A stretch of DNA of 33,175 nucleotides, taken from Deltaproteobacteria bacterium. GTDB lineage: Bacteria; Desulfobacterota; Binatia; HRBIN30; JACQVA1. Below are positions 1 to 7,650 of this stretch, piece after piece. The translations under genes were made by a program, and so were the position numbers. Within the stretch, counting starts at the first letter, position 1, and every line of letters begins with the position of its first letter. The notes below the pieces were generated by a model, which was not told the origin of the DNA, ran no database searches, and saw nothing but the letters and a program-made list of their open reading frames with translations. The stretch lies in NCBI GenBank assembly GCA_016210005.1, contig JACQVA010000084.1:1-33175 (forward strand). The letters run 5' to 3'.

Positions 1-88
1 CTGGTCTACTACGAAGCGCACGGCTGCGCCGAGACCGCAATCGTGCGGGAGAAGCAGCTGAAGAAGCGGCGCCGCGCCTGGAAGATGG

Positions 89-137
89 CAAATTGCGTCC
101 CTTTCGGCCATGGGCCTCGGCCTGACAGTACACAGTA
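89..137 (+). repeat. Left copy of terminal direct repeat (at least 49 bp)
   Basis: Bases 89-137 are identical to 33127-33175, read by eye along the full 49 bases. Left of the repeat the two copies differ: the GIY-YIG coding sequence here, a palindromic element there. On the right the comparison ends only because the window ends, so the true repeat may be longer. The repeat contains a GGCC-rich stretch and most of the hairpin at 122-144. Confidence 0.9.
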
Positions 138-144
138 CTGTCAG
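122..144. repeat. Perfect 10-bp inverted repeat with 3-base loop
   Basis: CTGACAGTAC at 122-131 is the exact reverse complement of GTACTGTCAG at 135-144, with ACA between them. No T-run follows, so it is not a typical intrinsic terminator. It sits at the inner edge of the direct repeat, and the window's right end stops inside the same structure. It is probably part of an interspersed palindromic element. Confidence 0.8.
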
Positions 145-277
145 ACTGGTGAGGATTTGCCCGGTCGGCTGCACGTTACCCACAGATTTGTCGCACACCC
201 TCGCCCGGGCTTGCTTGAACCACGGCTGGCTATCGCGACCGCCATTGACTACGCTGGCATCCGCAGAGGGCGTGCGT

Positions 278-958
278 ATGCTGCGTGAACTGGACAATGA
301 TCTCTGGGTGGTAGAGCGGCCGCAGCGGTTCTACGGGCTCGAGGTCGGGACGCGTATGTCCGTGATCCGGCTCACCGATGGCAGCCTGCTGCTGCACTCG
401 CCGGTGGCGCTCTCGCCTGAGCTTGGTCGCGAGCTCGATGCGCGCGGAGCGGTTCGCTTCGTGGTCGCACCGAACCGCTTTCATCACCTCTATGCCGGCG
501 AGGTGCAGCGGGCCTACCCGCAGGCGCGGCTGTGGGTGGCGCCCGGGCTGGAGCGTAAGCGACCCGACCTGAGGATCTCGGGCGTCCTGGGCGACGGCGC
601 CCCGGAACAGTGGCGCGGCGAGGTGGATCAGGTCTTCTTTCGCGGGCGGCCGTTCGAGAACGAAGTGGCCTTTTTCCACCGCGCCAGCCGCACGCTGTTG
701 TTGTGTGACCTCGCCTTCAATTTCGGGCGCAGCGCGGCACCGCTGACGCGACTGCTGATGTCGGTGCTGCAGCGGCGCGGCGGCTTCGGACCCTCGCGGC
801 TGGACCCGCTTCTCATTCGTGATCGCACCGCCGCGCGCGCGAGCCTCGCGGCTATCCTGGCGTGGGACTTCGATCGCGTCGTGGTCGCCCACGGTGACGT
901 ACTCGAGCGCGGCGGCCACGCCGCGTTACGCGCCGGCTACGCCTGGCTGGAAGGGTAG
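278..958 (+). CDS. DUF4336 family protein (metallo-beta-lactamase-fold relative)
   Basis: The 226-residue protein has the hallmarks of DUF4336: a LDNDLWVVERPQRFYGLEVG start, a VIRL.DGSLLLHSPV strand, the APNRFHHLYAGE motif, a PGLERKRPDL stretch and a NEVAFFHRASRTLLLCDLAF segment near residues 130-150. The family is related to metallo-beta-lactamase-fold hydrolases but keeps only part of the metal-binding pattern; its substrate is unknown. I chose the ATG at 278 because AGAGGG at 265-270 lies seven bases upstream and family similarity starts there. The same frame is open back to 110, but that part runs through the repeat and looks non-coding. The gene stands alone, upstream of the repeat-derived DNA and convergent with the acyl-CoA dehydrogenase. 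It is probably cytoplasmic, since no signal peptide is visible. Confidence 0.85.
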   Translation: MLRELDNDLWVVERPQRFYGLEVGTRMSVIRLTDGSLLLHSPVALSPELGRELDARGAVRFVVAPNRFHHLYAGEVQRAYPQARLWVAPGLERKRPDLRISGVLGDGAPEQWRGEVDQVFFRGRPFENEVAFFHRASRTLLLCDLAFNFGRSAAPLTRLLMSVLQRRGGFGPSRLDPLLIRDRTAARASLAAILAWDFDRVVVAHGDVLERGGHAALRAGYAWLEG

Positions 959-981
959 GGCAGCGCTTGAATCTGCCGGGG

Positions 982-2133
982 CTAGACCTTGTAACGCTGC
1001 AGTAACTGGCGCGCGATCACCAGGCGCTGAATCTCGTTGGTACCTTCGCCGATGATCATCAGCGGGGCATCGCGATAGAAGCGCTCGACCGGAAACTCCT
1101 GCGTGTAGCCGTAACCGCCGAGAACGCGCATGGCTTCGGTGGCAACTTCCAGGCAGGTCTCCGAGGCGAACAGCTTGGCCATGCCAGCTTCGACATCGCA
1201 GCGCTCGCCACGGTCCTTCTTGTCGGCCGCGCGGTAGGTGAGCAGCCGCGCCGCGTCGATCTTAGTGGCCATGTCGGCAAGCTTGAGCTGGATGGCCTGA
1301 TGCTCGCAGATCGGCTTGCCGAAAGTCTCCCGCTGTTGCGCGTAGCGGATGGCCTGCTCGAAGGCGGCGGTGGCGACGCCGACGGCGCGGGCGGCGATGT
1401 TGATGCGGCCGACCTCCAGACCGCTCATGACCTGGCGAAACCCTTGCCCCTCCTTGCCGCCGAGCAAATTAGCCGCCGGTACGGCGTAGTCCTCGAAATT
1501 GACCTCGCAGGTTTCGATGCCCTTGTAGCCGAGCTTGCGCAAGTCGCGGCCGACAGTCAGTCCGGGTCCCTTTTCGCCGATGAACATGCTGATGCCTTTG
1601 TAGGGCGGATCGGCATGCACGTCGGTCTTGGCGGCGATGGCGTAGAGGGTGCCGTAGCGGGCGTTGGTAATGAACATCTTGCTACCGTTCAGGACGTAAG
1701 CGTCGCCGCGGCGCTCGGCGCTGGCGCGGATGCGCTGGACGTCGCTGCCGGCATGGGGTTCGGTCAGGCAGAGGACGCCGCGATGCTCGCCGCGCGCCAT
1801 CGCCGGCAGGTAGCGCCGCTGCTGCTCGGCGGTGCCGTGCACGCGCAGCATGTAAGCGAGCATGAGATGGGTATTGAGCACGCCGCTGAGGCTCATCCAG
1901 CCGCGGCACAACTCCTCGACCACCATGGCGTAGCTGGTGACGTCGAGGTCGAGGCCGCCGTACTCGGGGGCAATGGTCGCACCGAAAAGGCCCAACTCCT
2001 GCATCCGTGCCACCAGCGCGTGCGGATACTCGTCGCGATGCTCCAACTCGCTCGCCACCGGCAGTACCTCGCGTTCGACGAAGCGGCGGATGGTGGCCAG
2101 CAATTGCTCGCGAATCTCGACTGGGGTAGTCAC
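982..2133 (-). CDS. Acyl-CoA dehydrogenase
   Basis: The 383-residue flavoprotein has full family length. It should oxidise acyl-CoA thioesters to trans-2-enoyl-CoA with FAD, passing electrons to ETF in beta-oxidation or branched-chain amino acid breakdown. The N-terminal helical domain is followed by the FAD/substrate signature CLTEPHAGSDV near residue 125, the middle beta domain (YVLNGSKMFITNA), and the C-terminal helical domain with GGYGYTQEFPVERFYRDA. The catalytic base is Glu363 in IIGEGTNEIQR, the usual short-chain/medium-chain position. Translation starts at GTG (2133-2131) behind a strong AAGGAGG Shine-Dalgarno with a six-base spacer. The neighbours are unrelated: the gene is divergent from the transglutaminase-like membrane protein and convergent with the DUF4336 gene. 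Substrate chain length cannot be told from the sequence. Confidence 0.95.
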   Translation of the reverse strand: MTTPVEIREQLLATIRRFVEREVLPVASELEHRDEYPHALVARMQELGLFGATIAPEYGGLDLDVTSYAMVVEELCRGWMSLSGVLNTHLMLAYMLRVHGTAEQQRRYLPAMARGEHRGVLCLTEPHAGSDVQRIRASAERRGDAYVLNGSKMFITNARYGTLYAIAAKTDVHADPPYKGISMFIGEKGPGLTVGRDLRKLGYKGIETCEVNFEDYAVPAANLLGGKEGQGFRQVMSGLEVGRINIAARAVGVATAAFEQAIRYAQQRETFGKPICEHQAIQLKLADMATKIDAARLLTYRAADKKDRGERCDVEAGMAKLFASETCLEVATEAMRVLGGYGYTQEFPVERFYRDAPLMIIGEGTNEIQRLVIARQLLQRYKV

Positions 2134-2239
2134 GTGCAGCCTCCTTACCCGTGGGAAAGCCGCGCCTATGTGTCACTGTTGCAGGTTGATGGCAAGGCGG
2201 CCCGACTTGCCGCCACCGGGGCGGCTCTGTTACTCGAAC

Positions 2240-4492
2240 ATGGTGCGCTTCCGACGGTTTGGTTCGCTGGCCTGGGCTGTGGGTCTATTGCTCGCGGGGG
2301 CGCAGCTCGCCGCGGCGGCGGAGCGCACGCCGACCTCCGGCACCGAGGTGTTCACGGCCCGTGATGACGCGCGCCAGGGGCGCGAGAAGCCGGCGCTGGC
2401 GGCGACAACTTACTGGCGCGTGCAAGCTTTCGTGAAGGTGGCGCAGGCCGGCAGCGGCGCGCACGTGCAAATGTTGCTGCCGCTCTCCGACGCTCACCAG
2501 CAGATAAGCGCGCGTAGCTTGGCCGCATCGGCGATGGTATTTCGCGAGGAGCCGCAGGCCGGCAACCTGTGGGGTCATTGGACACTGCCGCAGGCCAGCG
2601 GTGGGCCAGTCGAGCTGGGCTACGAAGTCGTCGTGGCCAGCAGCGATTACGAGCGCCCGGTGCCGCGCACGGCGCTCAAGAGTTTCAGCGCGCCCGCCGA
2701 CGCGCATGCGGAGCTGCAGGCCTCGGCACTGATCCAGAGTGACGATCATGACCTCCGCCGGCGTGCCCACGAACTGATCAAAGATGCCCAAACGCTCGAT
2801 GCCGCGGTGTGGGCGCTGTTCCAGTACACAGCGGCATTCGTCAAGGGTGGCACGGCCGAGGCCAAGGCCGACGCGCGCACCGTGCTGCAACAGGAACGGG
2901 GCAGCAGCGCGGGCAAGGCTCGGCTGCTGGCCGCGTTGCTGCGCGCCGTGGGTATCCCCGCCCGCTTGGTCGGCGGTTTGAAGTTGGAGGATGCCAGTAA
3001 GAAGCGGGCGACCACTTCTTGGGTTGAAGCGCGCGTGGGCGCGGCCGGCGACAGCTGGGTCCCGCTCGATCCGGGCGGCGGCTACTTCGGCTGGCTGCCC
3101 CACAACTACCTGGCTTTGTACCGCGGCGATTTGCCGCTGATCGTTCACAGTGCGGAGCTCAGCCTCGAATACGGCTTCGTGGTGCATCAAGCGAGCCGTG
3201 AGGCGGCGCAGGCGGCCAACAGAGCCGCAGCCGGAGCGCCGCCGGCGGGCGTGCTGGCGGCCGGCCCCGAACAAGTGCGCACCACGGCCACCTACGTCGA
3301 GCGCCCGGTGGCCTCGGTGGTGTTGATTGCGGACCAGAGCGTACCTGAGGCAGTGAGCGACCGGATCGTCAAGGAGGCGCAGGAAGAGGAAATCGACGTG
3401 GTCTTGCTGCAAGCCCGCTTCGAGTCGCGCTACTTCCGCGAGCTCTACCTGCAGCGCCTGATCAACAACAACCTGACCTTGATTCGCCAGGCCAACGTGC
3501 TGCTCATCGCCACCGGCGACGATGCCGGCCTGTACGCGCTGCTGACGCTGGGCGAGAAGCAGATGGCGCTGGCGGATGCGCGCATCGTGATCGCGGGTGA
3601 TTTCCTGCAACCGGTGGGGGCGGTGATCGGGGTCGTGCTTCGGCGCCTAGTACAGGCCGGCGAGGTTGTCTTGGTGAATCGCCCGGCGAACTTGTTGGCG
3701 CTGTGGGAAATGACAAGAGCGAACGTCATCAATGGCGTGCCGATGGCGGAGGAAGCTCGCAAGTGGGATCTCCAGCCGCTGGTGGTGAGCCAACTGACGG
3801 ATGACGACCTCAGCCACTGGCGTCGCTTAGTGGTAGGCGCGTGGACCCGGGCAGTGCGCGCTCAAGTGCCGCTACAGGCGCTCAATCTGATCCTGGTGTT
3901 GCCGATCATCGCCGCGCTGATCGTGGTGGCGCGTACGGTGGTGGGACTCGAGACCTTCGGGATCTTTTCGCCGGTGATCGTGTCGCTGGCGTTCTTGACC
4001 ACGGGCCTGCGCTGGGGGGCCGCGATCTTTGCGGTCATTGTCGGTCTGGGAGCGTTGATGCGTGCCGGCTTGCAGCACCTGCGGCTGCAGCTGGTGTCAC
4101 GGCTGGCGATCTTGGTCGCCATGGTGGCGGGGGTGATGGCCGGGCTCACGGTCGTCGGCGCCTCCTTCGGCATCGGCGCGCTGATGAACGTAAGCATCTT
4201 CCCGATGGTGATCATGTCCAACGTGATCGAGAACTTCACCTCGTCGCAAGCCCAGTTCGGCACCCGCGAAGCCATCCGTCTGACGGTGAATACGCTGCTG
4301 CTGGCGACACTCTGCTATCTGGCGGTCGAGAGCACCGGCTTGCAGTCACTGGTGCTGGTGTTTCCGGAGATGTTGCTGGCGGCGATCGTGGTGGACGTGG
4401 CTTTGGGGAAGTGGCGCGGACTGCGGCTGCTCGAGTATCTGCGGTTCTTTGATCTCACTCGGCGGATGGAGAAGCCGTGGCGGCCGGTTTGA
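2240..4492 (+). CDS. Inactive transglutaminase-like protein fused to a multi-pass (7TM-type) membrane domain
   Basis: The 750-residue protein begins with a signal peptide (LAWAVGLLLAGAQLAAAAE). A periplasmic domain, a transglutaminase-like domain (about residues 175-300), a mixed linker domain and a C-terminal bundle of hydrophobic helices (about 543-735) follow. In the transglutaminase fold the nucleophile Cys is missing: the usual G.C..A..L block reads GSSAGKARLLAALLRAVGIP (residues 221-240). The active His before WVE is also replaced (TTSWVEARV, 258-266), while Asp277 in PLDP remains. This matches the known family of inactive transglutaminase-like proteins fused to seven membrane helices, usually encoded beside a RimK-like ligase, as here. 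A non-catalytic peptide-binding or scaffold role is inferred. ATG 2240 was chosen because the signal peptide starts there; the longer open frame upstream overlaps the divergent dehydrogenase. No clear Shine-Dalgarno is visible. Confidence 0.85.
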   Translation: MVRFRRFGSLAWAVGLLLAGAQLAAAAERTPTSGTEVFTARDDARQGREKPALAATTYWRVQAFVKVAQAGSGAHVQMLLPLSDAHQQISARSLAASAMVFREEPQAGNLWGHWTLPQASGGPVELGYEVVVASSDYERPVPRTALKSFSAPADAHAELQASALIQSDDHDLRRRAHELIKDAQTLDAAVWALFQYTAAFVKGGTAEAKADARTVLQQERGSSAGKARLLAALLRAVGIPARLVGGLKLEDASKKRATTSWVEARVGAAGDSWVPLDPGGGYFGWLPHNYLALYRGDLPLIVHSAELSLEYGFVVHQASREAAQAANRAAAGAPPAGVLAAGPEQVRTTATYVERPVASVVLIADQSVPEAVSDRIVKEAQEEEIDVVLLQARFESRYFRELYLQRLINNNLTLIRQANVLLIATGDDAGLYALLTLGEKQMALADARIVIAGDFLQPVGAVIGVVLRRLVQAGEVVLVNRPANLLALWEMTRANVINGVPMAEEARKWDLQPLVVSQLTDDDLSHWRRLVVGAWTRAVRAQVPLQALNLILVLPIIAALIVVARTVVGLETFGIFSPVIVSLAFLTTGLRWGAAIFAVIVGLGALMRAGLQHLRLQLVSRLAILVAMVAGVMAGLTVVGASFGIGALMNVSIFPMVIMSNVIENFTSSQAQFGTREAIRLTVNTLLLATLCYLAVESTGLQSLVLVFPEMLLAAIVVDVALGKWRGLRLLEYLRFFDLTRRMEKPWRPV

Positions 4493-5448
4493 GCGCGCGA
4501 CTGCGCTGGTTGCGCCACAACGTCCTGGGGATCAACCGGCGCAACCAGGAGCTGTTGCTGCGCTGCAACTCGCCGCGCCTGATCGCGCTGGTCGATCACA
4601 AGCTGCGCACCAAGACGGTGCTGGCGGCGCAGGGGATAGCGGTGCCGGCGACGTACGCGCAGTGCGCACGCGCGGGTGAATTGGTGGCACTGGCCGACGC
4701 CTGCGATCGCCAGCCGGAGTTCGTGCTCAAACCCGCCTGCGGTGCCGGTGGCGAAGGAATCGTGGTGATCGCCGGGCGCGACGGCGATCAGCTGGTCAAA
4801 GTCGGAGGTGGGCGGCTGAGCCGGCGCGACCTGCTGGCGCACGCCGCGGATGTGCTCAGCGGCGCCTTTGCACTCGGCCAGACGCACGACGAGGTGCTGA
4901 TCGAGCAGCGCTTGAAGACCGACGCGGCGCTGGCCCCGTTCTGCCCCGCGGGCGTGGCTGACTTGCGGGTGTTGGTGGTCTGGGGTGTGCCGCTGATGGC
5001 TATGCTGCGGCTGCCGACCCAGGCCTCGGAGGGCCGTGCCAACTTGCACGTGGGCGGTATCGGGATCGGGCTTAAGCTCGTGGATGGCTCGCCGGTTTAT
5101 GCCGTGTGGCGCGATCGCCCGGTCGAGCGCCATCCCGACACGCACCAGCCGCTGTGCGAGGTGCGCATCCCGGCCTGGCGCGAGCTGCTGGAGCTGGCCG
5201 CTCGCGCCTATGAGGCGGTGCCGTTGGGCTACCTGGGGGTGGACATAGTGATCGATGGGAGCGATGGGCCGATGATTCTTGAGTTGAACGCGAGGCCGGG
5301 CTTGAGTATTCAGTTAGCGAACCGGTGCGGTTTGCGTCCGTTGCTCGGCGCCCTGGCGCAGGAACAACCCGGGGCCGCCAAGCAGCTGGCCGCGGCGCAG
5401 CGGGTCGAGTTCGGGATCGCGCTGAACGAGCGTTATGGGGAAGGCTGA
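4477..5448 (+). CDS. Alpha-L-glutamate ligase-like ATP-grasp protein
   Basis: The 323-residue protein matches the RimK-related ATP-grasp subfamily often annotated as alpha-L-glutamate ligase-like. It has the typical N-terminal NVLGINRRNQELLLRCN, a VDHKLRTKTVLAAQGI helix, the glycine-rich nucleotide loop FVLKPACGAGGEGIVVI (82-98), and the C-terminal metal-binding stretch GYLGVDIVID...MILELNARPG, where the Asp, Glu and Asn of ATP-grasp enzymes are kept. Members use ATP to form an acyl-phosphate and join it to an amine, usually adding amino acids to a peptide or protein; the substrate here is unknown. The GTG start at 4477 lies inside the preceding gene (16-base overlap) behind a GGAG motif, implying translational coupling. 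The enzyme is presumably cytoplasmic and works with the membrane protein encoded before it and the L,D-transpeptidase encoded after it. Confidence 0.88.
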   Translation: MAAGLSARLRWLRHNVLGINRRNQELLLRCNSPRLIALVDHKLRTKTVLAAQGIAVPATYAQCARAGELVALADACDRQPEFVLKPACGAGGEGIVVIAGRDGDQLVKVGGGRLSRRDLLAHAADVLSGAFALGQTHDEVLIEQRLKTDAALAPFCPAGVADLRVLVVWGVPLMAMLRLPTQASEGRANLHVGGIGIGLKLVDGSPVYAVWRDRPVERHPDTHQPLCEVRIPAWRELLELAARAYEAVPLGYLGVDIVIDGSDGPMILELNARPGLSIQLANRCGLRPLLGALAQEQPGAAKQLAAAQRVEFGIALNERYGEG

Positions 5449-5452
5449 TGTG

Positions 5453-6031
5453 ATGAGTGATCGGGGTCGCGTGGCAGGATGGGTAATGGCGAGCGTTGCC
5501 GCGATCGCCGTCGCGGTACCGTGGGCATACGCCGGCGAGCGGCGCCGGCCAATGTCAACACTGCCGGTGATCGAGGTGTGGAAGGCCAAGCACGAGATGT
5601 GGTTGAAGCAGGACGGCCGCATCTCGCGGCGATTTCGCATCTACCTCGGCCGGCAGATCGAGGCGACCAAAGAGCATCAGGGTGATGGCCGCACCCCGGT
5701 GGGGAAGTATTACGTGGCGGAGAAGCGGGCGAAAAGCTCGTTCCGCCGCTTCCTCGGCATCAGCTACCCCAACATCGACGACGCCGAGCGTGCCTTTGCC
5801 GAGCGCCTGATCACGGCTGATCAGTGGGCCGACATTCTGTTCGCCAATCTGCGCGGGCAGGTGCCGCCGTGGCAGACGCCACTCGGCGGCCGTGTCGGCA
5901 TTCACGGCCACGGCGGCCGCGATGATTTCGGCTTCGATTGGACCAAAGGCTGCATCGCCGTTAGCGACGATGACATCGACTACCTTTACGCCCGAGTACC
6001 GGTCGGCGCCCCGGTGATCATTCACGACTGA
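5453..6031 (+). CDS. L,D-transpeptidase (YkuD family), exported
   Basis: The 192-residue protein has an N-terminal signal or anchor segment (VAGWVMASVAAIAVAVPWAYA) and then a YkuD catalytic domain. The diagnostic motif is present: His151 in GIHGHGG, followed by TKGCIAVSD with the catalytic Cys167. These enzymes form 3-3 cross-links in peptidoglycan or attach proteins to it, and act in the periplasm. The motif residue before Gly-Cys is Lys rather than the common His or Asn. ATG 5453 was chosen over the in-frame ATG at 5435 because GGGGAAGG (5437-5444) lies eight bases before it. The gene begins four bases after the ATP-grasp gene and closes the operon. In related loci the third gene is often a RimK-associated zinc protease, so a transpeptidase here is notable. 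Confidence 0.88.
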   Translation: MSDRGRVAGWVMASVAAIAVAVPWAYAGERRRPMSTLPVIEVWKAKHEMWLKQDGRISRRFRIYLGRQIEATKEHQGDGRTPVGKYYVAEKRAKSSFRRFLGISYPNIDDAERAFAERLITADQWADILFANLRGQVPPWQTPLGGRVGIHGHGGRDDFGFDWTKGCIAVSDDDIDYLYARVPVGAPVIIHD

Positions 6032-6061
6032 AGACGAAGGACGCGAGCGCTGCTGTGGCAG

Positions 6062-6889
6062 CTACAGCTTGAGCACCTCAGCCAACTCCTCGGGCGTGAA
6101 ACGAATACCGACGTAGAACGAGCCGAATTCACCGTAAATAGCGCTGCCCAAGTCGAAGCGCATCTCGTAGACGACGTCGCGCAGGCTCTTGAGGTCGCGC
6201 GCGAACAGGGTCACTCCCCACTCCCAGTCATCGAGGCCGATACTGCTGGTAATCAGTTGTGTGACACGGTCGGCAAAGCGGCGTCCGGTGGTAGCATGCC
6301 CACCCATGAAGCGCTTGCGCTCGCCGAAATCGAGCGTGTACCAGTTGCGCGTGTCGCGCCGGGTCTTGGTCATCGGGTAGAAGCACAGGATCGGAAAATC
6401 GTCGGGCAACTGCGGATGCACACGTGCATCGGCATACAGGGCCATGCGTTTGGTGAAGCTCTTCAGGCTAGCGGCAAACTCCGCTGAGGCCGGATCGAGC
6501 TTCTGCTCGTCGATCAGCTGTTTGGCCCAGTCGCCCGCCGTCGACATGTACTCGCTGACCTCCGAGATGGAGAGAAACGAGTACACCGGCAGCAAGCAGG
6601 CGCCGATCGCCGTGGCCGCGAGCTCCTGGCCCAGGCGCTGGACGCGGCGGACGTCGGGGTGGACCGCCATGAAGGCAACGTCCGCCTTGGCGATGCCCGC
6701 AAGGGGGATAAGCTGCAAACCCTCTTCGGCCTGCGCGGCTCGCAGCCAAGATTGGAATTCGGCCACGGCGCTAGCCCGCGCCGGCGCCGGCAGCCCATGC
6801 CAGCGGGCCCGATCGACGCGGTAGAAGAGATGCAGCACCGCCCAGCCAGCGGTGTCGGGGGTCAACGCTGGGCCTGCCTGATCGGCCAT
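6062..6889 (-). CDS. hemQ: Coproheme decarboxylase / chlorite dismutase-family protein HemQ (ChdC)
   Basis: The 275-residue protein is a HemQ-type member of the chlorite dismutase family, which oxidatively decarboxylates coproheme III to heme b in the coproporphyrin-dependent pathway. Key features are visible: YPMTKTRRDTRNWYTL with the probable radical Tyr184 and Lys175, MGGHATTGRR with the proximal heme ligand His198, and TQLITSSIGLDDWEWG with Gln211, as in firmicute HemQ. VYEMRFD...YGEFGSFYVG closes the second ferredoxin-like repeat. True chlorite dismutases have a distal Arg in a different context, so the HemQ assignment is preferred. The ATG start follows GGAAGGAG with a seven-base spacer. 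No other heme-synthesis gene is in the window; the next gene upstream on this strand is an unrelated exported protein 130 bases away. Confidence 0.92.
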   Translation of the reverse strand: MADQAGPALTPDTAGWAVLHLFYRVDRARWHGLPAPARASAVAEFQSWLRAAQAEEGLQLIPLAGIAKADVAFMAVHPDVRRVQRLGQELAATAIGACLLPVYSFLSISEVSEYMSTAGDWAKQLIDEQKLDPASAEFAASLKSFTKRMALYADARVHPQLPDDFPILCFYPMTKTRRDTRNWYTLDFGERKRFMGGHATTGRRFADRVTQLITSSIGLDDWEWGVTLFARDLKSLRDVVYEMRFDLGSAIYGEFGSFYVGIRFTPEELAEVLKL

Positions 6890-6983
6890 AGAGTGTCTCC
6901 TTCCAGCTCGACACTACCCAGCGTGCAGCGCTCCGGCAACAGGCTCCGGTGGAGTGCGGCAGCGAAGACGGCGACAGCGTGAC

Positions 6984-7012
6984 GGCCCCGCAAGGGTTCC
7001 GGCTTGGGGACC
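6984..7012 (-). terminator. Possible hairpin terminator after the exported hypothetical
   Basis: GGCCCC...GGGGACC with an inner CAAG/CTTG pairing forms an imperfect stem 7 bases past the stop of the gene ending at 7020. There is one mismatch and a bulge, and no T-run on the minus strand, so the call is weak. Confidence 0.3.
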
Positions 7013-7019
7013 GCTAACG

Positions 7020-7544
7020 CTAACTCTTGAGCTCAGCCAGCTTCTTGACCTCGATCTTCTTCCACCACTCTTGCATGGTCTTCGGATCGAGTCCGTTGAT
7101 GTCGATTTGCACCAGGTAGCGGCCGGCCAAGAAGACCGTGAGCGAGCCATACTTGTTATCGGTGTTGTAACGCTCGGTCGCCGGGTTGCCGTCGAGGGGG
7201 AAGCCCTTCTCGTAGCCATCGGTAGACTCGTTGGAGAACTGCGGCATGGCGGCATAGGCGGCATTGAAGAACTGGTTGCCGGTGCCGTCGGTGATCTTGA
7301 CCGTAACGGTATGTTCCGAGTCCTCCGAGTCCTTGTGGTAGGTTCGCGATACCTCAGTGACCTTGAACCCCATCGCCGCACTGGTGGAGCCCTGGGCCTT
7401 CTCCGCCACAAAGCCGGCGACCTTGTCGGGAAGCAGCGGGATGAGTTTGCTGAAGTGCAGCGGCTCGGTTGCCTGCTGGGCCAGCGCGCTGCGGGCGAGC
7501 AGCAGGACGGCCAGTGTCGAAGTGAGCGTGACGAAGGCTCTCAT
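7020..7544 (-). CDS. Exported protein of unknown function
   Basis: The 174-residue protein has a clear signal peptide (MRAFVTLTSTLAVLLLARSALA, cleavage before QQ), so it is periplasmic. The mature part begins with FSKLIPLLPDKVAGFVAEKA, continues with predicted beta strands (TYHKDSEDSEHTVTVKITDG, YGSLTVFLAGRYLVQIDI) and ends in a charged helix (EWWKKIEVKKLAELKS). No cysteine, metal-binding or catalytic motif stands out. It resembles other small exported proteins that open with a phrase of the type 'LLP..V.GF...' and may bind a ligand or partner, but I do not recognise a named family. ATG 7544 was chosen because AAGGAGA sits six bases upstream; the frame extends to 7610 without support. The neighbours are hemQ downstream and another exported small protein upstream, all on the same strand with gaps over 100 bases. 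Confidence 0.75.
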   Translation of the reverse strand: MRAFVTLTSTLAVLLLARSALAQQATEPLHFSKLIPLLPDKVAGFVAEKAQGSTSAAMGFKVTEVSRTYHKDSEDSEHTVTVKITDGTGNQFFNAAYAAMPQFSNESTDGYEKGFPLDGNPATERYNTDNKYGSLTVFLAGRYLVQIDINGLDPKTMQEWWKKIEVKKLAELKS

Positions 7545-7650
7545 TGCGAATCTCCTTGGTGGCAAAACCGAAGTCGCGGGCGAATAACACGACCGGGCCG
7601 GGGGAGTCAAAAGCGCCTCTTGCCTCTGGCGGGCTGGCGCACGTACTGGC

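Larger units (their letters stand above)
1..288 (+). pseudogene. GIY-YIG nuclease family protein, C-terminal fragment, truncated by a repeat
   Basis: The frame is open from the window edge. Its first 30 codons (LVYYEAHGCAETAIVREKQL and then a KKRRRAWKMA stretch) match the conserved C-terminal part of small stand-alone GIY-YIG endonucleases, where a YYE motif is followed by a REKQLK..RR.WK helix. The catalytic GIY and YIG strands would lie upstream, outside the window. In the family this helix is normally followed by about 15-20 residues with an NP.W.DL-type ending. Here similarity stops after WKMA, at the base where the 49-base repeat begins (89). The frame then runs through repeat and unrelated DNA to a stop at 286-288. 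The gene is therefore a fragment with a replaced 3' end, or the left edge of the window is a repeat-mediated junction. The family match is good over a short length. Confidence 0.7.

Noticed and set aside
1937-2239. Upstream extension of the transglutaminase-like gene
   Set aside because: The extension overlaps the divergent dehydrogenase and precedes a clear signal peptide that starts at 2240.
1300-2364. Plus-strand frame of 354 codons opposite the acyl-CoA dehydrogenase
   Set aside because: It is an antisense shadow of a highly conserved enzyme, with no recognisable domain.
5995-6062. Stem GCTGC-TGTG-GCAGC between the L,D-transpeptidase and hemQ as a terminator
   Set aside because: Five paired bases without a T-run are too little to support the call.
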